Source: an uncultured Eggerthella sp. (GTDB lineage: Bacteria; Actinomycetota; Coriobacteriia; Coriobacteriales; Eggerthellaceae). Taken from it: 64,000 nt of DNA. Position numbers and translations under genes: made by a program. Below are positions 1 through 7,149 of the stretch, piece after piece (the stretch's first letter is position 1; every line of letters starts with the position of its first letter). The stretch spans positions 310,001 to 374,000 of the forward strand of contig CAUASB010000001.1 in the NCBI GenBank assembly GCA_958431815.1, given 5' to 3'. The notes under the pieces were generated by a model. The model worked only from the letters and a program-made list of their open reading frames with translations. It did not search any database and was not told where the DNA came from.

Positions 1-2
1 TC

Positions 3-380
3 TGGATGTCGGCCAACACCGGCGAGTCCATCAACAACGGACTGGGTATCATATCTGCCGTAAAGGGTGCTTTGGCTGCAGGTGCGCAGCAACTGTTCGG
101 CCACGAAGTTGACGTTTCGCCCGTGGGACACTTCACCGAGTACCTGATTTTCGGCACCTTGCTGTTCAACGCACTACGCTTTCACGTAGACCCGCGCGCG
201 GCACTGATCGCCGCGCTTGTCATAGGCAGCCTGTACGGCGTTACCGATGAATTCCATCAGCTGTTTGTTCCCAGCCGTAGCTGCGACCCTGCCGACTGGG
301 CGGTAGACACCGTGGCCTCGCTGTGCGGTGCCGCACTGACGCGCCTGGGACTGAAAAAGGCTGGCAAACTGGAGCGTTAG
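3..380 (+). CDS. VanZ-like membrane protein, 5' end outside the window
   Basis: The frame is open to the left edge, so the true start lies outside the window; the methionine at position 6 has no ribosome site and sits inside the family's usual early loop. What remains is about 125 residues with hydrophobic stretches and the VanZ hallmark GVTDEFHQLFVPSRSCDPADWAVDT, where Asp-Glu-Phe-His-Gln and a later Asp are conserved. VanZ-type proteins are small polytopic membrane proteins; the founding member is linked to teicoplanin resistance, but most chromosomal copies have no known role. The next gene is on the opposite strand, so no operon can be inferred. Family assignment is firm, function is not. 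Confidence 0.8.
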   Translation, partial: WMSANTGESINNGLGIISAVKGALAAGAQQLFGHEVDVSPVGHFTEYLIFGTLLFNALRFHVDPRAALIAALVIGSLYGVTDEFHQLFVPSRSCDPADWAVDTVASLCGAALTRLGLKKAGKLER

Positions 381-632
381 CCCCAAAGAAGCAATAAACG
401 GACATTTGCGTCAAATAGCGGCCCTTCGTGGTAAATTCGCCTTCAAAACACGATTGCCCGCTTCAATTGGCCGAATACGCTGGTTTTAGCGGCAAAGCGG
501 CAGACAGCATGGCCGAGCCGGAGCGGACTTCGTGCTTTAAGCATATTTGCCAGCGCGCAGCTTAAAACGAACTTGAACCATTCGATGGTGCGAAAAAGGT
601 CCACGCCCAAAGAGACATTTACCCCAAACGCA

Positions 633-661
633 GGAAAGGCCCGCCATTGGCGGGCCTTTCC
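633..661. terminator. Perfect 13-bp hairpin, probable terminator
   Basis: GGAAAGGCCCGCC (633-645) pairs perfectly with 649-661 across a 3-nt loop. There is no separate T run, but the right arm ends CCTTTCC, so it could stop transcription in either direction. It lies about 250 bp after the VanZ-like stop codon. Confidence 0.5.
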
Positions 662-819
662 TCGTTCACACTCTTGTCCAAAAGCAAGAGGGTCGAGGTT
701 GCTGAACTTCCGGCGAATCAAAAGGACAAAGCAGTGGCACCATCCCAAATATGAGCCCGAAGAGAACGATGCCGATGAAGAGGTGTAGAAGTTCTTCACC
801 AGAAGTTTTCGCTTCCTCA

Positions 820-869
820 AAGTTAACCATAGATAACTTAACCAAAATAAAGTTAGCCGTCAATAACTT
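820..869. promoter_or_regulatory. Two tandem 20-bp palindromes, 30-bp period
   Basis: Positions 820-839 and 850-869 each begin AAGTTA, end TAACTT, and have an 8-nt centre (ACCATAGA and GCCGTCAA). Their centres are exactly 30 bp apart, about three helical turns, as expected for two dimers of a DNA-binding protein on one face. No gene starts close by, so the target is unknown. Confidence 0.45.
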
Positions 870-942
870 TTTCGAGAGAAATCGTTCATCGCTGAAAAAC
901 AGCCGTTCGCCTCAAGGGGGGTCGAAGACCATCGGGGCGAGC

Positions 943-984
943 AAAAAAAGCGCCCACGCACGAGAGGGGTATCGTGCGGGGCGC
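943..984 (-). terminator. Rho-independent terminator of the PHP-family gene
   Basis: Read on the minus strand, a GC-rich stem (950-963 with 972-984, 8-nt loop) is followed by seven T (943-949). It lies about 180 nt after the stop codon of the minus-strand gene at 1165. Confidence 0.8.
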
Positions 985-1164
985 GCGCGACAAAAGCTGC
1001 AAGCTTTTTGGATCGCTAACAGAATTTATTGTCGCACCTAGGCAGCTGAAAATAAACCTATAAAAGCAGATTTATCTATAGGCGAATCCTATATAACGAA
1101 ATGAAACGGCTCTTATTAATGAACCAAATCGCATATTGAAGTACTTAAAGGCTACGTGAAGAAT

Positions 1165-2343
1165 CTACTCAGCTCGCACGTGTTTGCCGTGCACCGGCAT
1201 CTCGTCGTCATCGTCGTACATCGAATCAAGGGCAGATTCCGCAAGGCTTTCTGGAGCAGCATGGCCCGCCCTTCGAGGACCATCGGTTTCCCCCACAAGA
1301 GGCAGCGCCAAATCATCGAGCTTTGCCGACGACGGCTTCGAAGCGCTGCCGCTTACGCCTTCGGCCTCCTTGTCGCTGGCAATGCCCTCGCCCTTGGTTG
1401 CATCAGCGCCATTGTCCTTGGCAACCTCGTGCTCCAAAGCGTCGCAGGAGCCGGCTCCCGCCCCCACCATCGCTGCAGCATCATGCTCGGAACTGGCTTC
1501 GCCGCCCGAAGCAGCATCGACGGCAGGAGCATCTTCCCCATTGCCCGCATCCTTGGACGCAGCATCCGCCGGAGCAACATCGTCTCCGTCCAAAGCGGCA
1601 TCTTCAGCAGATGCGGCTTTTGCCTTGGCGGCATAGGCGCGCGCTTCCGCCTGGGCGCACTCACGCTCAACTTCCTCAATGCTCTTGTTTTCCATAGCAT
1701 TTGGGTCTGTAAGACGTTTGAAATACTCCATGGCATCGGAAAGGATCTCGTAGTCGGAAGGACAGCGCGCATCGCTTGCCAAATGCTTCACCATGCCCGC
1801 CTGAACGAGCTTCTTTGCCGTACGGCGCGTGGGGTCTAAGATGCTGCCGTAAATGCAATCGGCTGAAATCTGCAATTCGCACCCGGCCAGCAGGAACCGC
1901 CGAGCAACCTCGACGTCTTTCTGAATTTCCCGGCAACGCTCCGGATGAGCGATTATTACCTTAAAACCCTTGCGTTGCAGCTGATGCACCCAATACTCCC
2001 AATCGAGAGGAAGCATGCCATTGGGCAGCTGCAGCAGAAATTCCCCCTGGTCGTTGCCCAATTGAACAGCAGCATCCATGCCCAGTTTCTTCAGCTTGTA
2101 GTAATCAACTTCAAAGCCCATAGAGAGCTCAGGGGCATGGGGAATCGCCGAAACACGATGCTTCAGCTGCAAATAGGCCTGCCACATGCGCTCGAAGTTG
2201 AAGAACGGATCGCAACAACGCGGCGTGCATACGATAGAGGTAACGCCCGCTTTCATGGCGGCGGAAATCATCAACAGCGATTCCGACATGGTGCGAGCAC
2301 CATCGTCTACTCCAGGAAGAATATGGCAATGTACGTCACGCAT
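1165..2343 (-). CDS. CpsB/YwqE-type PHP tyrosine phosphatase homologue with altered metal ligands
   Basis: Residues 1-215 match the CpsB/CapC/YwqE family, manganese-dependent PHP phosphatases that dephosphorylate the tyrosine kinases of capsule export. DVHCHILPGVDDG (3-15), Glu78, HPE (133-135) and SDAR (190-193) align with the family. Compared with family proteins, His at about 42 (TSH) is Arg, the Glu near 108 is Gln105, and the final His of SDAH is Arg193, so three of the usual ligands look replaced and activity may be lost. The last 165 residues are an Ala/Asp/Glu/Ser-rich, probably disordered tail not normal for the family, which usually ends near 250. No capsule kinase is adjacent. It could act as a binding or scaffold protein. 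The ATG at 2343 begins exactly at the conserved metal motif, so the start is well placed despite a weak ribosome site. Confidence 0.75.
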   Translation of the reverse strand: MRDVHCHILPGVDDGARTMSESLLMISAAMKAGVTSIVCTPRCCDPFFNFERMWQAYLQLKHRVSAIPHAPELSMGFEVDYYKLKKLGMDAAVQLGNDQGEFLLQLPNGMLPLDWEYWVHQLQRKGFKVIIAHPERCREIQKDVEVARRFLLAGCELQISADCIYGSILDPTRRTAKKLVQAGMVKHLASDARCPSDYEILSDAMEYFKRLTDPNAMENKSIEEVERECAQAEARAYAAKAKAASAEDAALDGDDVAPADAASKDAGNGEDAPAVDAASGGEASSEHDAAAMVGAGAGSCDALEHEVAKDNGADATKGEGIASDKEAEGVSGSASKPSSAKLDDLALPLVGETDGPRRAGHAAPESLAESALDSMYDDDDEMPVHGKHVRAE

Positions 2344-2493
2344 AGCAGGTTGCTCTCTTGCACAGATTACGGTGGAATGGCACGTCCGGAATATAAGCCC
2401 GGCGATGCCTAACTAGCTGCCATTATAGTACGCAGAACGCCGACAAAAGCACCGCCGAAAGCCTCAAATCCGATAAGAGGGCCCGCCACGTGA

Positions 2494-2525
2494 AAAGGGC
2501 CGCTCCCTTCAGGAAACGGCCCTTT
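2494..2525 (-). terminator. Terminator of metY
   Basis: AAAGGGCCG (2494-2502) pairs with 2517-2525. Read on the minus strand the stem ends in CCCTTTT, 37 nt after the metY stop codon. Confidence 0.75.
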
Positions 2526-2561
2526 GATGCACGATGGCAGGCAATCGCATTAGCGAATGCC

Positions 2562-3842
2562 CTATACGAACGAAAGCGCCTGGTCGATATCGGCAATCAA
2601 GTCGGCGGTGTCCTCGATGCCACAGGAAAGACGCACCAGATCGGGGCTGATGCCAGCTGCTGCCAGCTCTTCGTCATTCATCTGACGATGCGTTGCATTT
2701 GCCGGATGCAGGACGCAGGTGCGCGCATCGGCAACATGGGTGGCAATCTGAGCCAGCTTCAAGTTCGCCATGAAGCGTTCCGCCGCCTCACGGCCGCCCT
2801 TCACACCAAAGCTCACCACGCCGCATGAGCCGTTGGGCAGGTATTTCTGGGCCAGTTCGTAGTTTTCATCGCCCGGCAAGCCGCAGTAACGCACCCACGC
2901 AACCTTAGGATGGTCGGAAAGGAATTCCGCAACAGCCTGGCCGTTCTTGCAATGCTGGGCCATGCGCACGTGCAGGCTTTCCAGGCCCATGTTCAGCAGG
3001 AATGCGTTTTGGGGCGACTGGATAGAACCGAAATCGCGCATGAGCTGGGACGTTGCCTTGGTGATGAAGGCTCCTTCCAAGCCGAAGCGCTCGGTATACA
3101 CCACACCGTGGTAGCTTTCGTCGGGCGTGGTGAGGCCTGGGAACTTATCGGCATGGGCATTCCAGTCGAACTTACCGGAATCCACAATGCACCCGCCAAC
3201 ACCAGCACCGTGGCCATCCATGTACTTTGTGGTGGAATGGGTAACGATATCGGCGCCCCATTCAAAGGGACGGCAATTCACCGGCGTGGGGAACGTATTG
3301 TCCACGATCAGCGGCACGCCATGGGCATGCGCCGCCTTCGCAAAGCGCTCGATATCGAGCACGTTAAGCGCGGGGTTTGCGATGGTTTCGCCGAACACGG
3401 CCTTGGTATTGGGCTTGAACGCCGCTTCCAATTCTTCATCGGAACACGTAGGCGAAACAAACGTGCACTCCAAGCCCATACGGCCCATGGTGTGCAGCAG
3501 CAAATTGTACGTACCGCCGTAAATTGCCGACGAAGCCACAACATGGTCGCCCTGACCTGCGATGTTGAATATCGCAAAGAAATTCGCGGCCTGCCCGGAA
3601 GACGTGAGCATAGCCGCGCTGCCACCCTCAAGCTCGCAAATCTTAGCGGCAACGTAATCGTTGGTGGGGTTCTGCAGACGGGTGTAGAAGTAGCCCGCTT
3701 CTTCCAGGTCGAACAGGCGCCCCATATGCTCGCTGGTGTCGTACTTCCATGTTGTTGACTGGTAGATAGGCACCTGGCGAGGCTCCGCATCACCAGGACG
3801 GTAGCCACCTTGAACGCAGGTTGTTCCGATAGATTCGCTCAT
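2562..3842 (-). CDS. metY: O-acetylhomoserine sulfhydrylase (PLP enzyme)
   Basis: This 426-residue Cys/Met-metabolism PLP enzyme should convert O-acetylhomoserine plus sulfide to homocysteine and acetate in the cytoplasm. Family landmarks are YTRLQNPT near residue 54, SSGQAA for phosphate binding, VDNTFPTP, and THSTTKYMDGH with the PLP-binding lysine. Length fits the O-acetylhomoserine branch (about 425-430) rather than the shorter cystathionine gamma-synthase. The start at 3842 (MSESIGTT) has AAAGGA upstream; the 22 further open codons lack one and are left out. It is divergent from metA, whose predicted product is its substrate. A terminator follows. Confidence 0.92.
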   Translation of the reverse strand: MSESIGTTCVQGGYRPGDAEPRQVPIYQSTTWKYDTSEHMGRLFDLEEAGYFYTRLQNPTNDYVAAKICELEGGSAAMLTSSGQAANFFAIFNIAGQGDHVVASSAIYGGTYNLLLHTMGRMGLECTFVSPTCSDEELEAAFKPNTKAVFGETIANPALNVLDIERFAKAAHAHGVPLIVDNTFPTPVNCRPFEWGADIVTHSTTKYMDGHGAGVGGCIVDSGKFDWNAHADKFPGLTTPDESYHGVVYTERFGLEGAFITKATSQLMRDFGSIQSPQNAFLLNMGLESLHVRMAQHCKNGQAVAEFLSDHPKVAWVRYCGLPGDENYELAQKYLPNGSCGVVSFGVKGGREAAERFMANLKLAQIATHVADARTCVLHPANATHRQMNDEELAAAGISPDLVRLSCGIEDTADLIADIDQALSFV

Positions 3843-4165
3843 CGCGCATTCCTTTCTTTTCAAACGCCCCGGGCCGCGCATCGCCAGCACAAACGGGGCG
3901 TTCTGCATTGTAGAGCGGCCGCGTTACCCGAATTACGACATATCGGTGAACGAAACGCCTGGTCAGAGCAATTACCTATAGCTGGCTATAGATTCGCCGA
4001 CAACCGTAGAAGGCTCACGCGCACGCGCGTACAATCGAGCACGTCGTGAAAACCGAATGCGCAGGCGAACCATCGCCGAACCCATCCGCTCTGGCACGTT
4101 GGCCGCCCCTGCTTTCCGCAAGCACCGCCAACGCTGCAGCGCATCGTCATAAGAAGGAGCCTTTA
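3843..4165. promoter_or_regulatory. Divergent metY-metA promoter region
   Basis: This 323-bp region must hold both promoters. A possible -10 for metA is TACAAT at 4030-4035, with no convincing -35. A CTATAG-CTGG-CTATAG repeat (3976-3991) looks like an operator. A GC-rich inverted repeat (CGCCCCG/CGGGGCG, about 3867-3900) lies in the metY leader. I could not fit a SAM riboswitch. Confidence 0.35.
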
Positions 4166-5101
4166 ATGCCTATCCGTATCCCCGACGCCTTGCCGGCAAC
4201 AGAAGTGCTGGAAAGCGAAAACATCTTCGTCATGACCGAGCACCGCGCCCTTCATCAGGACATTCGTCCTTTGCGCGTGCTGATTCTGAACCTCATGCCC
4301 CTGAAAATCGAAACCGAAACGCAAATTCTGCGCAAGCTTTCGAACACCCCTTTGCAGGTAGAAGTCGACTTGCTGCAAACCGTTACCCACAAGGCCACGC
4401 ACGTGCCCGCCGAGCATATGAAATCGTTCTACGTTGACTTGGACGACATCCGCGACAAGCGCTACGACGGCATGATCGTTACCGGCGCCCCCGTGGAAAA
4501 GCTCCCCTTCGAAGACGTGGATTACTGGCCTGAGCTGTGCGATATCTTCGAGTGGGCGAAGACCAACGTCTTTTCCACCCTGTACCTGTGCTGGGGCGCA
4601 CAGGCTGGCGCCTACTACCACTTCGGAGTGCCAAAGTACCTGATGCAGCACAAGATGACGGGCGTGTTCGAGCACAAGATCCTAAAGCCCACGTCACCTT
4701 TGGTGCGCGGCTTCGACACCATCATCCATGCACCCCATTCCCGCTGGACCGAAGTTCACGCTGAAGATATCGAAAAGATTCCCGAGCTTGAGCTTATTGC
4801 CGTGTCCGACGAAGCCGGCGTGTTCATTGCCAAAAGCACCGACAGCCGCCACTTCTTCGTGTTCGGCCACCCCGAATACGACACCGACACTCTGGCCGGC
4901 GAGTACCTGCGCGACACCAAAAAGGGCCTGAACCCCGACATGCCCAAGCACTACTTCCCCAACGACGACCCCACCCAGCAGCCCATCTCCAACTGGCGCG
5001 CCACCGCCCAGCTGCTGTACACCAACTGGTTGAACTACTACGTATACCAGGCAACCCCCTACGACCTGGAGGACATCTCGACCAACGCATCAGCACAGTA
5101 A
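4166..5101 (+). CDS. metA: Homoserine O-acetyltransferase, MetA type
   Basis: The 311-residue protein is a MetA-family acyltransferase, which activates the homoserine hydroxyl for methionine synthesis. Catalytic residues are in the family positions: Cys142 in LYLCWGAQAG, His235 and Glu237 in FGHPEYDT. Residue 111 is Glu (TGAPVEKLPFEDV). In this family Glu at 111 favours acetyl-CoA (Bacillus cereus enzyme), while Gly favours succinyl-CoA (E. coli), so an acetyltransferase is predicted despite the older name homoserine succinyltransferase. This agrees with the divergent metY. The start at 4166 has AAGGAG seven nt upstream; forty more open codons upstream have no ribosome site. A terminator follows at 5123. 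Confidence 0.93.
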   Translation: MPIRIPDALPATEVLESENIFVMTEHRALHQDIRPLRVLILNLMPLKIETETQILRKLSNTPLQVEVDLLQTVTHKATHVPAEHMKSFYVDLDDIRDKRYDGMIVTGAPVEKLPFEDVDYWPELCDIFEWAKTNVFSTLYLCWGAQAGAYYHFGVPKYLMQHKMTGVFEHKILKPTSPLVRGFDTIIHAPHSRWTEVHAEDIEKIPELELIAVSDEAGVFIAKSTDSRHFFVFGHPEYDTDTLAGEYLRDTKKGLNPDMPKHYFPNDDPTQQPISNWRATAQLLYTNWLNYYVYQATPYDLEDISTNASAQ

Positions 5102-5122
5102 AACAGCACGGCCAACGACCCC

Positions 5123-5158
5123 AGAGCGCCAAGGGCACCACACCCCGGGCGCTCTTTT
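5123..5158 (+). terminator. Terminator of metA
   Basis: AGAGCGCC (5123-5130) pairs with GGCGCTCT (5148-5155), running into TTTT. Confidence 0.75.
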
Positions 5159-5164
5159 CGTATC

Positions 5165-5308
5165 GCAGGAGGTTTCCCGTCCGTCATCCGCGTGCAAGCA
5201 ACTCGCCTCGGCGCAGAAAGCGCAGGCAGGGGCGCCGGAGCTGTGAAGGGTTCTCTGAAAACAATTCCTGTTAGATTTTCCAAAGAAAAATCTTTTTTAA
5301 AAGCATGA
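5165..5308 (+). pseudogene. Relic of the 3' end of a second homoserine dehydrogenase gene
   Basis: Codons 5168-5197 read GGFPSVIRVQ, identical to the last residues before the final Asp of the intact hom gene (5548-5577, opposite strand). The 30 bases differ at four positions and all four are silent third-position changes (GGA/GGC, GTC/GTT, CGC/CGT, CAA/CAG). The frame then runs on into unrelated sequence and stops at 5306. This pattern fits a remnant of a once-functional homologue better than a fresh copy. No other part of a hom gene is present on this side. Confidence 0.55.
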
Positions 5309-5330
5309 AGCAGTGAGCGCATGAAATGAG
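5245..5330 (+). repeat. Dispersed repeat, copy 1 (inverted partner at 9252-9337)
   Basis: Bases 5245-5293 match the reverse complement of 9289-9337 at 46 of 49 positions, and weaker similarity continues through GCATGAAGCAG to about 5330. The core contains a small palindrome, AGATTTTCC-AAA-GAAAAATCT. No coding capacity is seen. Confidence 0.7.
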
Positions 5331-5333
5331 AAA

Positions 5334-5351
5334 GGCTGCCCAAAGGCAGCC
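5334..5351 (-). terminator. Terminator of hom
   Basis: GGCTGCC (5334-5340) and GGCAGCC (5345-5351) form a hairpin; on the minus strand it is followed by TTTCTC. It lies beyond the nested repeat that follows hom. Confidence 0.65.
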
Positions 5352-5381
5352 CAAGATTCCTAAACGGATTGCCGGAAAGAA

Positions 5382-5497
5382 CAGCGAGCGCTCCCCTGGT
5401 GAGTGCAGATGGTGGGAAAGCGGGTGCCAGGCGTGCTTCGCACGTCAAGCCCGCTTGGACCGCCCGCTGCGCCACCAAGGGAGCGCGCAGCATCATC
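5382..5497 (-). repeat. Nested inverted-repeat 3' element after hom
   Basis: In the sense of hom the element reads GATGCTGCGC, arm GCTCCCTTGGTG, GCGCAG, an inner hairpin opening AAGCGGG and closing CCCGCTT, then CTGCACT, arm CACCAGGGGAGC, and GCTCGCTG. The same order of parts, with different arm and inner sequences, is found after glnN (15690-15819) and pilT (45311-45444). Confidence 0.7.
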
Positions 5498-5541
5498 ACG
5501 TCTCGTATGCTATTGCGCTGTTCGTAGAACGGCGCAAACGA

Positions 5542-6828
5542 TTAGTCCTGCACACGGATAACGGACGGGAAACCGCCGGTAACAACACCATCGAGCGCCA
5601 AGATGTCGTCGATGGCCTTGCGCACGTTGCGTTCTTCGGCCGTGTGGGTAACGAACACCAGGGACACATCATCACGCGCCGCATTGCCGCGCTGGGTAAC
5701 CGTTTTCACCGACACATCGTACTTCGCGAAGATATCGGCCGCGGCAGCCAGAACACCGCTGCGGTCGGCAACCACAAAGCGGATGTAGTACTTCGTCTTC
5801 AAATCTTCGATGGAAAGAATGGGCAGGTTATCGGTGCACGTGCAGCCAACAATAGGCTTGATGCCCATCTGCAGATGACGGGCAACTTCCAGCACGTCGC
5901 CCATAACAGCGCTAGCAGCAGGACCGGCGCCGGCGCCTTCGCCGAAGAACATGCTCTCGCCTGCAGCATCGCCTACCGTGTAAATTGCGTTGAACACGCC
6001 GTTTACCGTCGCCAGCTGATGGCTTACGGGGATCATCGTGGGATGCACGCGCACGTCGATGCCTGCGTCGGTGCGATACGCATGGGCCAACAGCTTCACG
6101 GCATATCCCATTTCATGAGCCATAGCCAAATCGACCGGCGAAATGCGACGAATGCCCTCGGCGTATACCTGGTCCATGGTTACCCGCGAATTGAATGCGA
6201 TGGAAGCAAGGATAGCGATCTTGGCAGCTGCATCAAGGCCATCAACATCGGCAGTGGGGTCAGCTTCGGCATAGCCTTTCTGCTGGGCTTCCTTCAGCAC
6301 GTCTTCGTAGCTCATACCGTCTTCGTCCATGCGGGTAAGCATGTAGTTGGTGGTGCCGTTCACGATGCCCATGATGGAATCGATGCGGTTGGCAATCAGC
6401 GAATGCTTCAGCGGCACAATGATGGGAATAGCGCCGCCAACGCTTGCCTCGAATGCGATTTCCGCATCCTTTTCAGCGGCCAAGCCCATGATCTCTTCGC
6501 CGGACGTTGCCATAAGCGCCTTGTTTGCGGTAACCACGCTCTTGCCGTTTCGCAGAGCATCCATCACCACTTCCTTGGCAATGGTGGTGCCACCGATAAG
6601 CTCGATAACCAAATCGATCTCGGGGTCGTTTACCACTTCGTGGAAATCGGTAGTGAAGATATCGCCCAGGCCAAATTCCTCTGCCACGTTTGACTTGCGA
6701 GAACACACACGGGTCAGTTCAATCTCGACGCCGAAATGACGTTTGAATTCTTCCTTATGGTTACGAAGGATGTCCAGGCATCCGCCGCCAACCGTGCCCG
6801 TTCCGACCAAGCCAACCTTGACAGCCAT
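5542..6828 (-). CDS. hom: Homoserine dehydrogenase with C-terminal ACT domain
   Basis: The 428-residue enzyme reduces aspartate semialdehyde to homoserine with NAD(P)H, the branch point to threonine and methionine. It has the N-terminal nucleotide fold GLVGTGTVGGG (6-16), the homoserine dehydrogenase core with NGTTNY and ADPTADVDG, and an ACT regulatory domain in about the last 75 residues (YYIRFVVADRSGVLAAAADIF), so feedback control, usually by threonine, is expected. The ATG at 6828 (MAVK) has GGAAAGG eight nt upstream and is preferred over a GTG three codons earlier. It follows lysA on the same strand, but two terminators lie between, so it is probably transcribed separately. Confidence 0.95.
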   Translation of the reverse strand: MAVKVGLVGTGTVGGGCLDILRNHKEEFKRHFGVEIELTRVCSRKSNVAEEFGLGDIFTTDFHEVVNDPEIDLVIELIGGTTIAKEVVMDALRNGKSVVTANKALMATSGEEIMGLAAEKDAEIAFEASVGGAIPIIVPLKHSLIANRIDSIMGIVNGTTNYMLTRMDEDGMSYEDVLKEAQQKGYAEADPTADVDGLDAAAKIAILASIAFNSRVTMDQVYAEGIRRISPVDLAMAHEMGYAVKLLAHAYRTDAGIDVRVHPTMIPVSHQLATVNGVFNAIYTVGDAAGESMFFGEGAGAGPAASAVMGDVLEVARHLQMGIKPIVGCTCTDNLPILSIEDLKTKYYIRFVVADRSGVLAAAADIFAKYDVSVKTVTQRGNAARDDVSLVFVTHTAEERNVRKAIDDILALDGVVTGGFPSVIRVQD

Positions 6829-6970
6829 GAAGCGCACCTTTCCGTTGAAGTTATATTCCTAGTTATTGTATACGCAATGGTTTCGCCAAGGGGCGCCGAA
6901 CCGCCAAACGGCCAATAGGAAATGGACGCAAACCCGATAGGTTCTTTGCCCAATTGCGCCCGTGGCAAAA

Positions 6971-7015
6971 AAGCCGAAGCAGGAAAGGCCGCTTCCAGCC
7001 AGCCCGCTTCGGCTT
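6971..7015 (-). terminator. Second terminator between lysA and hom
   Basis: AAGCCGAAGC (6971-6980) pairs with GCTTCGGCTT (7006-7015); on the minus strand the stem runs into a T run. The rest of the hom-lysA gap (6829-7149) holds only this, the lysA terminator and the unresolved hom promoter. Confidence 0.7.
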
Positions 7016-7109
7016 CATGTTTATCGGGGTTGCGGTACGCAGCGTCTTCCGGCAATCACCCGGTCGGCGCTATCGGCAGTCGCGTCGTTAAATGGAATAA
7101 CTCAAAAAA

Positions 7110-7146
7110 AAATGAGGAAATAGGGACCACCCCTATTTCCTCATTT
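7110..7146 (-). terminator. Terminator of lysA
   Basis: A perfect 16-bp stem (7110-7125 with 7131-7146, loop ACCAC) is followed on the minus strand by an uninterrupted T run. It begins only four nt after the lysA stop codon. Confidence 0.9.
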
Positions 7147-7149
7147 CGA

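Larger units (their letters stand above)
381..1164. other. Gene-free stretch between the VanZ-like and PHP genes
   Basis: No reading frame here has a ribosome site or a recognisable protein. The stretch holds a perfect 13-bp hairpin (633-661), two tandem 20-bp palindromes (820-869) and a minus-strand terminator (943-984). From about 1040 to 1150 it becomes AT-rich with CCTATA/TATAGG inverted motifs. The function of the middle part is not apparent. Confidence 0.6.

Noticed and set aside
443..820. Minus-strand frame of 125 codons in the first gene-free region.
   Set aside because: No ribosome site, Arg/Cys-rich product without family features, crosses a perfect terminator-like hairpin.
5326..6693. 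Long plus-strand frame of 455 codons.
   Set aside because: It lies antisense to hom, which is certain, and starts in a repeat.
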